This document shows positions 1-6,505 of a DNA stretch of 64,000 bases, in pieces; position 1 is the stretch's first letter, and the number at the start of each line of letters is the position of its first letter. The position numbers and the translations under genes are program-made. The stretch spans positions 1 through 64,000 of the forward strand of contig JAPLQY010000023.1 in assembly GCA_026399475.1 (NCBI GenBank), given 5' to 3'. The DNA comes from Rhodocyclales bacterium (lineage in GTDB: Bacteria; Pseudomonadota; Gammaproteobacteria; Burkholderiales; Rhodocyclaceae). The notes beneath the pieces were generated by a model, which did no database searches, was not told the origin of the DNA, and saw only the letters and a program-made list of their open reading frames with translations.

Positions 1-101
1 ACAACCGCAGACGGCAGCACTCCACGCTCGGCTACGCCTCGCCAATGAAATTCTTGGAAGACTGGATCAGCACTCAGCATGAGCAGCAATTGGCGGCATA
101 A
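1..101 (+). CDS. IS3-family transposase OrfB, C-terminal end (cut by window edge)
   Basis: An open frame enters from the left edge and ends with TAA at 99-101. Its last 32 residues include RRRQHSTLGYASPMKFLEDW, the typical end of the IS3-family DDE transposase (YN..RRHS.LGY.SP..FE), just after the catalytic glutamate. Only the tail is in the window, so the rest of the IS lies to the left. The terminal inverted repeat should lie within the following ~150 bases, but I could not place it. The copy marks the left side of the mobile region. Confidence 0.85.
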   Translation, partial: NRRRQHSTLGYASPMKFLEDWISTQHEQQLAA

Positions 102-297
102 TGCCGTTGGGTTGGAAGACGAAAAACAGAGGGAAGCTCAGTCATTTTGAATACAGGTGCCTGCCGCAAGGGGTTGATCCAGGGAAGTATTGATCTGGCA
201 ACTAACTGACTTCGCCGCGCCTAGGCTGATCCCCGAAAACCCGTAACCCTTGCGGGCTGGTGCTGGCGATCCTTTCAAGGGGCGCAAAGGGTGCGCG

Positions 298-897
298 ATG
301 AAGATGCCGGAAATAATAGAAATTAGAGACTTGTTAGCGCTTTCCGATTACGACTTGGGCGGCCGTGCAATGGCTTGGCATATCGGAGAGCAAGCTGAAA
401 AACGAGGAATTCCGGTAAATCAAATTACCCAAGATTTTGCCGAGGTAATCGTCATCAGGACATTGGCGATGAGAGCGAATACCGCAAAGCAGACTGCTTT
501 GGTGGAAGCATTGCGCAGGGCGGCAGAACATGATTTCGAGGGGGCGGGCAGGTTCATGCGGGAGTACCTGACGGATCAGATAATCCAAGTTGCTGCGCTT
601 GATGAGGCGGTGACAGGAAAGCGGCGGCAAAGCGATCTCGGTAAGAGACCACCCAAAGAGAGAACGACCCATAAGACCGTTACGGTAGCCGCTATGCGGC
701 CATGGCGACGTGACGGGCATTCCCTGGCTGAGTTCATGGATGCCGCCAGCGTTGGCAGCATAGACGGACTGACGATTCAACGGGCTGGCGTTAGCGGAGT
801 GGAGCGGTTTGACGTGGACTGTGATGCCATGGAGAAAAAGAAGCGGGCCTCGATGCGCTCTTTGCAAGAGTGGTGGGAGGCAGCTAACGCGGATTAG
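298..897 (+). CDS. Hypothetical protein of the integrated element
   Basis: This frame encodes 199 residues and I do not recognise the family. An upstream TTG at 250 is in frame, but ATG at 298 follows an AAGGG stretch at a good distance and is the better start. The N-terminal half is predicted helical, with a phrase like FAEVIVIRTLAMRANTAKQ. The C-terminal part is basic (RRQSDLGKRPPKERTTHK) and ends in EWWEAANAD. There is no signal peptide or membrane segment. It lies between the IS3 remnant and the AlpA-like regulator, in the position where such elements often carry accessory or control genes. The 12-base palindrome TTAGCCGGCTAA overlaps its stop codon. Confidence 0.6.
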   Translation: MKMPEIIEIRDLLALSDYDLGGRAMAWHIGEQAEKRGIPVNQITQDFAEVIVIRTLAMRANTAKQTALVEALRRAAEHDFEGAGRFMREYLTDQIIQVAALDEAVTGKRRQSDLGKRPPKERTTHKTVTVAAMRPWRRDGHSLAEFMDAASVGSIDGLTIQRAGVSGVERFDVDCDAMEKKKRASMRSLQEWWEAANAD

Positions 898-905
898 CCG
901 GCTAA
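894..905. repeat. 12-base perfect palindrome at gene end, possible operator
   Basis: TTAGCCGGCTAA is self-complementary and overlaps the stop of the upstream gene. GCTAAC is also repeated directly at 883-888 and 901-906. It lies 115 bases in front of the AlpA-like gene, so it could be a binding site for that regulator or a weak stem. No T-run follows it, so it is not a normal terminator. Confidence 0.3.
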
Positions 906-1019
906 CCCCGTACCCGCCTATCAGAGTCTCGACCATGATCCGTTGCAATCCTTCAACGCGCGGACATGGCCGAAGCAGTAAAGCGGATCAATCGGCCACG
1001 TCTACGGGAGCAATTAGAC

Positions 1020-1223
1020 ATGGCAGAAAATCAACGGCGCCTCCTGCGCCTCCCTGAAGTAAAGCATCAAGTCGGCTATGGCCGCACGGCGATCTACCAG
1101 AAGATAAAAAGCGGCGAATTTCCTGCGCCAGTATCTCTTGGTGCGCGTGCTGTTGCGTGGACTTCGGATTCAATCGAAAGTTGGATTGAGTCGCGGGTAC
1201 AAGCGGCAGGGGTGCAGAAGTGA
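1020..1223 (+). CDS. AlpA-family (MerR-like helix-turn-helix) regulator
   Basis: This is a 67-residue protein with the AlpA/excisionase layout. LLRLPEVKHQVGYGRTAIY is the helix-turn-helix, followed by a KIKSGEFPAPVSLG wing and AVAWTSDSIESWIESR. AlpA proteins activate excision or integrase genes and element promoters in P4-like satellites and genomic islands. An in-frame ATG exists at 966, but GGGAG at 1006-1010 is well spaced for ATG 1020, and family members start close to the helix-turn-helix. The next gene starts on GTG inside its stop (GTGA), so it heads a tightly packed operon. Confidence 0.85.
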   Translation: MAENQRRLLRLPEVKHQVGYGRTAIYQKIKSGEFPAPVSLGARAVAWTSDSIESWIESRVQAAGVQK

Positions 1224-1414
1224 GCCGCCCCAGAAAAGCCAACGCCCTGCGGGAACAGGGCGCGGGGCAAAGCAAAAGCGACTACAGCAATGGCAATCAT
1301 ATCAGCATTCTCGAAAGGCATTTTTGCTACTGCCGCCCCGGCATCGCATGCGTTTTCTGTCTGACGTGGAACCGACTAATCCGGCGCATTGAATCGCGGG
1401 GGATGCCGCTATGA
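1220..1414 (+). CDS. Small hypothetical protein, coupled to the AlpA-like gene
   Basis: A 64-residue frame starts on GTG that overlaps the AlpA-like stop (GTGA) and ends in an ATGA overlap with the next gene. This double coupling supports real translation. The product is basic and has four cysteines in its second half (CYCRPGIACVFC), a pattern that could bind metal. No family is recognised. If it is not translated, the stretch would be the only untranslated gap between the AlpA-like gene and the ATPase gene. Confidence 0.45.
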   Translation: MSRPRKANALREQGAGQSKSDYSNGNHISILERHFCYCRPGIACVFCLTWNRLIRRIESRGMPL

Positions 1415-1785
1415 CCGCCCGCGACCTTTCACCCGAACAGATCAAAGCCGTCGACGCCTACATCGCTGGCAAGCCGCACGGCAACAAAAAGCTTGCGCGA
1501 AGCCGGCAGATTGTCACTGTTGCGCGAATTCTCGTGGCCGCCGATCAGATGATCACCGAGGCCGCAGAGGCGAGAATTTCGGCGCCCGGCCTGCTTGAAA
1601 TCAGAGATTGGTGCGACTACACTTTGACGGAAATCGCCATCCAGGACGCGCCGCGACTTTACATCGAGCCGGACGCAGTCAAAGACGCTGTGGCCGGATC
1701 GGTGCTTGCCGCTCGAAGTGGTGATCCTAAAAAGTATGCAGAAGCGCGTGCCCTAGAAGCCGATGCGCGAAAGGGCGCCGTATGA
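1411..1785 (+). CDS. Hypothetical protein of the element core operon
   Basis: It encodes 124 residues, starts at an ATGA overlap with the preceding frame and ends in another ATGA overlap with the ATPase gene. The sequence is soluble and mostly helical. It begins TARDLSPEQIKAVDAYIAGK, is rich in alanine later and ends in a charged helix. No catalytic motif is visible and no family is recognised. Its place directly in front of a RepA-like ATPase suggests a replication accessory or regulatory role, which is inference from position only. Confidence 0.6.
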   Translation: MTARDLSPEQIKAVDAYIAGKPHGNKKLARSRQIVTVARILVAADQMITEAAEARISAPGLLEIRDWCDYTLTEIAIQDAPRLYIEPDAVKDAVAGSVLAARSGDPKKYAEARALEADARKGAV

Positions 1786-3080
1786 ACGCGCCGATACCAA
1801 ACCGTGAACCGACCGGATCGGTATTTGACGACCAGGCCGCATACGTTGCAGCACGAGCCTCGAAGCACGTCATGGCGGCCGCGAGAGCACCGGCAATGCC
1901 TGAGCCTCAACCGGAAGCCAAAAGCCTGCCTACAGGGGAATATGTAAGCTGTGTCGAACTGTTGCGCGGCAGCGATGTGAAGCCGGAAGCCGTGACATGG
2001 TTGTGGCCGGGATGGTTGGCTGCGGGAAAGATGCACGTTCTTGGTGGCGCACCGGGCACGGGTAAAACGACGATCAGCATGGCCCTGGCTGCAACTGTCA
2101 CAACAGCGGGCCGCTGGCCTGACGGCAGCCGGTCGCCCGCCGGCAACGTGGTGATATGGAGCGGCGAGGATGATCCGGCTGATACGCTGGTTCCCCGGCT
2201 GGCCCTGTCGGGTGCTGATCTATCCCGCGTGTATTTCATTGCTGACGTGTTCGATGGTGATGGCCGCCGATCCTTCGACCCGGCGCGAGACATGGAACCG
2301 CTGCAGCGCAAGCTGTCCGAAATCGGCGACGTGCGCCTGCTGATCGTGGATCCGATTGTTTCGGCGGTGATGGGTGATAGTCACAAGAATGCCGAGGTAC
2401 GGCGCAGCCTGCAACCGCTGGTCGACTTGGCGGCATTCATGCGCTGCGCTCTCTTGGGCATAACGCACTTTTCCAAGGGAACCGGCGGACGTGATCCGGT
2501 GGAACGGCTGACGGGAAGCCTTGCCTTCGGCGCGCTGGCTCGCGTGGTGATGGTGGCGGCCAAGCATCAGGAGGAAGGCGAGGACGGACGTACGGTACGG
2601 CTATTCATTCGCGCCAAGTCGAACATTGGGCCGGATGATGGCGGCTTCGAGTACGACCTGCATCAAGGCGAACTGAAAACGAATCCGGGAATCTTCGCCT
2701 CGTCGGTGCTGTGGGGTGATGCAGTCGAGGGCGCGGCGCGTGAATTGCTGGCGACGGCGGACGCGACCGGCGACGATGGAGAGGGCGGCACCCTGAACGA
2801 CGCAAAGCGGTTTCTTGCTGATCTGCTCGCCGATGCACCGATGACCGCCGGAGCGGTATTCAAGGATGCGGACGGGGCAGGCTTGACCAAGCGCAGTATT
2901 CAGCGCGCAGCGGACAAGATTGGAGTCCTTCGACACAAGGATGGAATGCGCGGCGGGTGGCTTTGGACACTCCCGCCGAAGATGCCAAGGTGCCACGAAG
3001 ATGCCGAAGATGCCGAACAAAATTACTTGGCACCTTCGGCACCTTCGGCGGTTTCTTCGGCTGTCGAGGTGGAAATATGA
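1782..3080 (+). CDS. RepA/AAA_25-type ATPase, probable replicative helicase of the element
   Basis: This 432-residue protein has a Walker A motif GGAPGTGKTT near residue 88 and a Walker B strand VRLLIVDPI near residue 187. SGEDDPADTLVPRL follows between them, as in RSF1010 RepA and AAA_25 ATPases of plasmids, satellites and islands. The ~80 residues before the ATPase core are variable and proline-rich. The C-terminal ~110 residues look like a winged-helix region (KRSIQRAADKIGVLRHKDG) that could bind DNA, and the last 30 residues are low-complexity and acidic. It is the largest gene of the operon and overlaps both neighbours by 4 bases. The likely role is unwinding the element origin; no primase is visible beside it. 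Confidence 0.85.
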   Translation: MNAPIPNREPTGSVFDDQAAYVAARASKHVMAAARAPAMPEPQPEAKSLPTGEYVSCVELLRGSDVKPEAVTWLWPGWLAAGKMHVLGGAPGTGKTTISMALAATVTTAGRWPDGSRSPAGNVVIWSGEDDPADTLVPRLALSGADLSRVYFIADVFDGDGRRSFDPARDMEPLQRKLSEIGDVRLLIVDPIVSAVMGDSHKNAEVRRSLQPLVDLAAFMRCALLGITHFSKGTGGRDPVERLTGSLAFGALARVVMVAAKHQEEGEDGRTVRLFIRAKSNIGPDDGGFEYDLHQGELKTNPGIFASSVLWGDAVEGAARELLATADATGDDGEGGTLNDAKRFLADLLADAPMTAGAVFKDADGAGLTKRSIQRAADKIGVLRHKDGMRGGWLWTLPPKMPRCHEDAEDAEQNYLAPSAPSAVSSAVEVEI

Positions 3081-3418
3081 CCCCGGCGGCGATCCTCAAA
3101 GAGGCGATGGCGGACGGGGTAAGCCTGACCATTTCGCCCGCTGGAACCATCAAGGCAACCGGCGACGGTGCGGCGGTGAGTCGGTGGCTTCCCGCGATCC
3201 GCGAGCACAAGGCCGGAATTGTGGAGGCGCTGAAAGTCGGTGCTGATGGTACGGCGACCGCGCCCATGACTGCCCATGAAGAGGCGGCAATCCGGGCATG
3301 GCTGGTCTACATCGGCGAAAACGATCCGGCGACCATTGATGTAGTCCTGAACCAGTGCAGCACGGATGCCGATGCCTTGGACTACTTTATGCGGCGGGCC
3401 GGGGAGTTGATGCCATGA
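3077..3418 (+). CDS. TubC-docking-like small protein of the element
   Basis: The ATG at 3077 overlaps the ATPase stop (ATGA), which gives a 113-residue product. The N-terminus, TPAAILKEAMADGVSLTISP followed by AGTIKATG and a helix ending in REHKAGIVEAL, matches the fold seen as the TubC N-terminal docking domain. That domain is common in small proteins encoded right after RepA-like ATPases in genomic islands. The C-terminal half carries EEAAIRAWLVYIGENDP and is probably a separate helical unit. A role as an adaptor for the ATPase is plausible but unproved. Confidence 0.6.
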   Translation: MTPAAILKEAMADGVSLTISPAGTIKATGDGAAVSRWLPAIREHKAGIVEALKVGADGTATAPMTAHEEAAIRAWLVYIGENDPATIDVVLNQCSTDADALDYFMRRAGELMP

Positions 3419-3675
3419 CTAAGGCAAAACATCCCCCGCTAACGATTGAGGCCACTACCGGCAAGCCTGACCCTACCCCCCCGAAAATCAAGCTAAACAG
3501 CATCGGTGATGTACGTCGAGAGATGGCGACGATTTACCGGGCAGCTCGGACAGGGAAGGTCGACATAAGTGATGCGGGGCGGCTGGCCTATGTCCTGACA
3601 GGCATCGGCAAGCTGATCGAGGTGGAACTGATTGAACAACGACTGGCACAACTTGAAAGGAAATTACTGAAATGA
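3415..3675 (+). CDS. Small conserved element protein
   Basis: It encodes 86 residues and starts in an ATGA overlap with the previous gene. After a proline-rich, disordered first third comes a helical core, IGDVRREMATIYRAARTGKV, then DISDAGRLAYVLTGIGKLIE and a coiled-coil-like tail (EVELIEQRLAQLERKLLK). I have seen this core as an unnamed conserved protein in phage and island cassettes, but no function is known to me. The tail suggests dimerisation or docking onto a partner. The stop overlaps the next start by 4 bases. Confidence 0.6.
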   Translation: MTKAKHPPLTIEATTGKPDPTPPKIKLNSIGDVRREMATIYRAARTGKVDISDAGRLAYVLTGIGKLIEVELIEQRLAQLERKLLK

Positions 3676-3872
3676 ATCCGATGATGAAACGACTGGACGC
3701 AATCGAGGCGGCGAACAACAGCAGGGCGACGATTAGCACCTTCTCGTCAGATGACGAATTGAAGGCATACATCCGTCCTAGTGTGCGCGAACTTCAGGCG
3801 AAGCCGCACCTTACCGATACGGAGCAAAAGAATTTGACGATGTACTTGGACGCACTTGGCGAGGAGATTTGA
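3672..3872 (+). CDS. Small KRLxAxE protein 1
   Basis: It encodes 66 residues, starting in an ATGA overlap. The N-terminus MNPMMKRLDAIEAANNS resembles the starts of the next two proteins (MNMAKRLEALE and MNMTKRLEALE), so the three look like tandem paralogues whose C-terminal parts have diverged. The middle is acidic (FSSDDELKAYI) and the C-terminus is helical (LTDTEQKNLTMYLDALGEEI). There is no signal peptide. Function is unknown. Confidence 0.55.
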   Translation: MNPMMKRLDAIEAANNSRATISTFSSDDELKAYIRPSVRELQAKPHLTDTEQKNLTMYLDALGEEI

Positions 3873-3873
3873 C

Positions 3874-4056
3874 ATGAATATGGCGAAACGACTGGAAGCA
3901 CTGGAAACGGCTCACGCACAGCAAGGTGGCGACAGCATACGCTGTTACATCCGCGAGACCGACGACGAAACCGAAGCGCAGGCAAGGGAGCGGCTGGGCC
4001 TGACTGATTGGCCGGGCTTGTTGTTACTCTTGTCCGAAAGCGACGCCAGAGCATGA
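3874..4056 (+). CDS. Small KRLxAxE protein 2
   Basis: It encodes 60 residues. GAGGAG at 3861-3866 provides a good ribosome binding site for ATG 3874. The N-terminal MNMAKRLEALE heptad-like segment is shared with the genes on both sides. The rest (IRCYIRETDDETEAQARERL) is acidic and helical. It ends in an ATGA overlap with the third member. It may be one of a set of small interaction partners for the element's replication or regulatory proteins, but nothing in the sequence fixes a role. Confidence 0.55.
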   Translation: MNMAKRLEALETAHAQQGGDSIRCYIRETDDETEAQARERLGLTDWPGLLLLLSESDARA

Positions 4057-4328
4057 ACATGACCAAGAGATTAGAAGCATTGGAAGTGGTAGCGGGAAAA
4101 GCAGTAGCGGGAAAAGTGAGAATGATCATTCTCCGCAAGCTTGTCGCCACTGGCACCAAAGACGAGCCTATGAACTTCGTGGCTTATCAGGGGCAACTAT
4201 TCGAGCGCGGGAGCGATGAAGCTGAAGCTGCGTTTGTAGATCGCACCAAGAGGGAAGTTGTAGCCAAGTATGGGGCTGACAAAGTTCACCAAGTGGTCGG
4301 TTCAGCAAGAAGGATGGATTGCAACTAA
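4053..4328 (+). CDS. Small KRLxAxE protein 3
   Basis: It encodes 91 residues, starting in an ATGA overlap. MNMTKRLEALEVVAGKAVAG is followed by a strand-rich middle (VRMIILRKLVATG) and a lysine-rich helical end (FVDRTKREVVAKYGADKVHQV). The N-terminal segment is nearly identical to the preceding protein, while the remainder is unrelated. It is the last gene of the coupled operon, and a Rho-independent terminator follows 24 bases after its stop. Confidence 0.55.
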   Translation: MNMTKRLEALEVVAGKAVAGKVRMIILRKLVATGTKDEPMNFVAYQGQLFERGSDEAEAAFVDRTKREVVAKYGADKVHQVVGSARRMDCN

Positions 4329-4352
4329 CCGCAGCGAGAGTGCGAAACGATT

Positions 4353-4377
4353 CCCCGCCTTGTGCGGGGTTTCTTTT
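4353..4377 (+). terminator. Rho-independent terminator of the element core operon
   Basis: The stem CCCCGC (4353-4358) pairs with GCGGGG (4364-4369) across a 5-base loop, and TTTCTTTT follows. It lies directly after the last of the coupled small genes and ends the chain that began with the AlpA-like gene. Confidence 0.85.
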
Positions 4378-4472
4378 GTCGCTAGGGCTGGCGTAAGCCT
4401 TTCGATCAATTGTCATTTTGCACAAATGAGCGCAGCATAGACTCTGCGTTCAGTAGGAACAAGGGGGCTACC

Positions 4473-4961
4473 ATGAAGATTTTCTTAAGCAGATACGCTT
4501 TGGCAGCAGCGATTGTTTGTAGCGGCGCAGTTATGGCTCAGGACGGACGCTTTTCGGGTGTTCCGGGACTCGATGGGTATAACCGCCAAAGACAGGAAAA
4601 TGACCTAAGCACGTTGCGGCAATTGCAGCAGCTACAGATGATGCAGCAGATTCAACAGCAACAGGAAATGCAGGAACAGCAGAGGCGGTACCAAGAGCAA
4701 CAAATGCAACTGGTACGTCAGCAGCAGGCGATGCAGGAGCAGCAGCGGTTGTTAGAGATTCAGAATCAGGAGTTGCTGGCGAAGCAGGCGCAACAAGATC
4801 GGCTAAGGCAGGCGCAGGAACAGCAGGCCCAGCAAGAGCAGCAAAAGCAGGTTGAGGAACAGGCGGCCCGAGAAAAGAAGAAGCAGAAAAAGAAGGCATC
4901 GAAACGGCAGGAGGTAAAGCAACAATCCTCTCTGGCCTACCCATTTAGGGGGTACACATGA
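4473..4961 (+). CDS. Exported glutamine-rich coiled-coil protein
   Basis: The ATG at 4473 follows AAGGGGG and gives 162 residues. The N-terminus is a signal peptide (KIFLSRYALAAAIVCSGAVM then AQDG, with likely cleavage after AMAQ-type VMA). From about residue 45 to 150 the protein is a long Q/E/M/R-rich coiled coil with runs such as QMMQQIQQQQEMQEQQ, and it ends in a lysine-rich patch. Base composition is more AT-rich than the chromosomal flanks. It overlaps the next exported protein by 4 bases. Periplasmic or surface location is inferred. It could be an unusual cargo protein of the element; no family is recognised. Confidence 0.65.
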   Translation: MKIFLSRYALAAAIVCSGAVMAQDGRFSGVPGLDGYNRQRQENDLSTLRQLQQLQMMQQIQQQQEMQEQQRRYQEQQMQLVRQQQAMQEQQRLLEIQNQELLAKQAQQDRLRQAQEQQAQQEQQKQVEEQAAREKKKQKKKASKRQEVKQQSSLAYPFRGYT

Positions 4962-5191
4962 AATACAAATTCCTGGCATTTAGCGCATTCGCTGCACTTG
5001 TCGCGGCCATGTCGCCATCTTCGTTTGCTCAGGGTAGCCATGCTGTGCGCGGGCATATCACGAAGAAGGGCGCCTACGTAGCTCCAACGCGAGCAACGAA
5101 TCCCAATAAGACTCAGCGCGACAACTACGGCTCTAAGCCGAATGTGAATCCAGCCACCGGCAAACCAGGGACTCGCACTCCGACCAAGTAG
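4958..5191 (+). CDS. Small exported protein, partner of the Gln-rich protein
   Basis: It encodes 77 residues, starting in an ATGA overlap with the previous gene, so the two are translated together. It has a clear signal peptide (YKFLAFSAFAALVAAMSPSS, then FAQG). The mature part is about 52 residues, basic and rich in G, P, T and N (YVAPTRATNPNKTQRDNYGS), which points to an unstructured periplasmic or surface peptide. No known domain is visible. Confidence 0.6.
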   Translation: MKYKFLAFSAFAALVAAMSPSSFAQGSHAVRGHITKKGAYVAPTRATNPNKTQRDNYGSKPNVNPATGKPGTRTPTK

Positions 5192-5309
5192 TCGATATCG
5201 GTAGGTCGATAGTCGGCGCTGGCGGTACGAAGGTGTAGGGATGTTGCGGGCTAATGGCTGCGATGAAAATCAAGGGCAGTTGGTATTGCATTGACGTAGA
5301 ATTATTCTG

Positions 5310-6194
5310 GTGAATGATGACACCATAGAAGCTCAACAGTTTTCACTGTTTGATGGCATCCCAGAGAGAGCCCGACAACCGGCCGAGAAATCAGCCGAAA
5401 AGCGGACTAAATCCCAAACGCCGCACAGTAGTTACATAGTCTATGTCGATGAAAGCGGCGACCATAGCCTGCAAAGCATTGACGAAAAGTTTCCGGTGTT
5501 CGTTCTCGCGTTCTGCGTGTTCCACAAGCGCCACTACTCTGAGAAGGTCATTCCTGCTGTGCATCAGTTTAAGTTCAAGTATTTCGGGCACGACCATGTT
5601 GTGTTGCATGAAAATGAAATACGGAAAGAGCATGGCGCATTCAATGTTTTCAGGTCGAAGCAACAGAAGGAAGACTTCATGGCGGAACTTGCCGACATAG
5701 TCGAGTCCTCGAACTTTGTTTTGATCAGTTGCGTAATCGACAAGGCGGCACTAGTGAAAAAGTCTGGTGTGCCGTCGAACCCGTACCATTTGGCGCTTGG
5801 ATTTTGTCTTGAGACGCTCTATGAGTTTCTCGAAGAAAAGGCACAGCACGAGGCAAAAACCCACGTCATAGTAGAGCGTCGTGGTGAGAAAGAAGATAAG
5901 GACCTAGAGTTGGAATTTCGCCGGATTTGCGATGGAGCTAACAAGAAAGGACAACTGCTTCCATTCGATGTGATTTTTGCGCACAAAACCGCGAACTCAA
6001 CGGGACTGCAGTTTGCCGATCTTCTCGCGCGACCGATTGGGTTAAGTGTGTTTCGAGCGGATCAGCCCAATCGTGCCTTTGATGGCATGCGGGAAAAATT
6101 CTTTTGCTCTGGCGGGCGCGCTAATGTGGGTGTTGGGTTTGAAGGCTGGGGGCTAAAGGTTTATCCATCCCCAGAAAGCGAAAGGCCCCGGTGA
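5310..6194 (+). CDS. DUF3800 domain protein (RNase H-like fold)
   Basis: This 294-residue protein has the DUF3800 marks. These are IVYVDESGDH near residue 45, HENEIRK near residue 95, THVIVERRGEKEDKDLELEF near residue 190 and the terminal GLQFADLLARPIG. The acidic residues at these places resemble a divergent RNase H-like nuclease site; activity has not been shown for most members. The first 35 residues are a disordered extension. The start is a GTG with no strong ribosome binding site, so the N-terminus is uncertain. DUF3800 genes are frequent passengers of islands and defence loci. A stem-loop overlaps its stop. Confidence 0.8.
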   Translation: MNDDTIEAQQFSLFDGIPERARQPAEKSAEKRTKSQTPHSSYIVYVDESGDHSLQSIDEKFPVFVLAFCVFHKRHYSEKVIPAVHQFKFKYFGHDHVVLHENEIRKEHGAFNVFRSKQQKEDFMAELADIVESSNFVLISCVIDKAALVKKSGVPSNPYHLALGFCLETLYEFLEEKAQHEAKTHVIVERRGEKEDKDLELEFRRICDGANKKGQLLPFDVIFAHKTANSTGLQFADLLARPIGLSVFRADQPNRAFDGMREKFFCSGGRANVGVGFEGWGLKVYPSPESERPR

Positions 6195-6208
6195 ATCCCA
6201 CCGAGGCC
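6184..6208 (+). terminator. Stem-loop overlapping the DUF3800 stop codon
   Basis: GGCC-C-CGGTG pairs with CACCG-A-GGCC across the loop AATCC, with one internal mismatch. It sits on the TGA stop at 6192-6194. There is no clear T-run, so termination may be weak or Rho-aided. Confidence 0.4.
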
Positions 6209-6505
6209 ATAGCGCCGACCGGGCACCCCCAATCCATTTAGGCTTCCAGTATACGTCATTCGGATTCAGGGAGACAAGATCCTTTGTGCCGATGACTCAT
6301 TAGAATAGGGGCGAATATCGTTGGCTTCTTCCACTGTTAATGCCTCTGCGCCTTCACTTCCGAGCACCCCCCCCAGAGAGAGGCATCAGATTCGTTTGGG
6401 GGCATTTTTGGGGGCATGGAATGTTTGTCTCCAACGCAATGCCTAGTAACCATGCGGCTTGCAGGCGTCAACTTCCTGTTCAACGTCTAGCCTGGCGGAT
6501 TTTCC
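6195..6505. other. Gene-free border of the integrated element
   Basis: I see no credible gene in these 311 bases. The only long open frame runs across the border without a family match. The stretch holds a C8 run near 6367, the two direct repeats at 6395-6417 and a switch from the element's composition to chromosomal sequence. It is the likely place of the right attachment site, but the core repeat cannot be fixed because the left end is outside the window. Confidence 0.5.
6395..6417. repeat. Two exact direct repeats TTTGGGGGCAT, possible integrase arm sites
   Basis: TTTGGGGGCAT occurs at 6395-6405 and 6407-6417, a spacing of 12 bases. Closely spaced G-rich repeats of this kind are found beside attachment sites as tyrosine-integrase arm sites. 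They lie between the last element gene and the first chromosomal gene. Confidence 0.5.

Noticed and set aside
4473-4961. Gln-rich frame as mere low-complexity noise
   Set aside because: It was kept as a gene because it has a ribosome site, a signal peptide and a 4-base coupling to the next exported gene.
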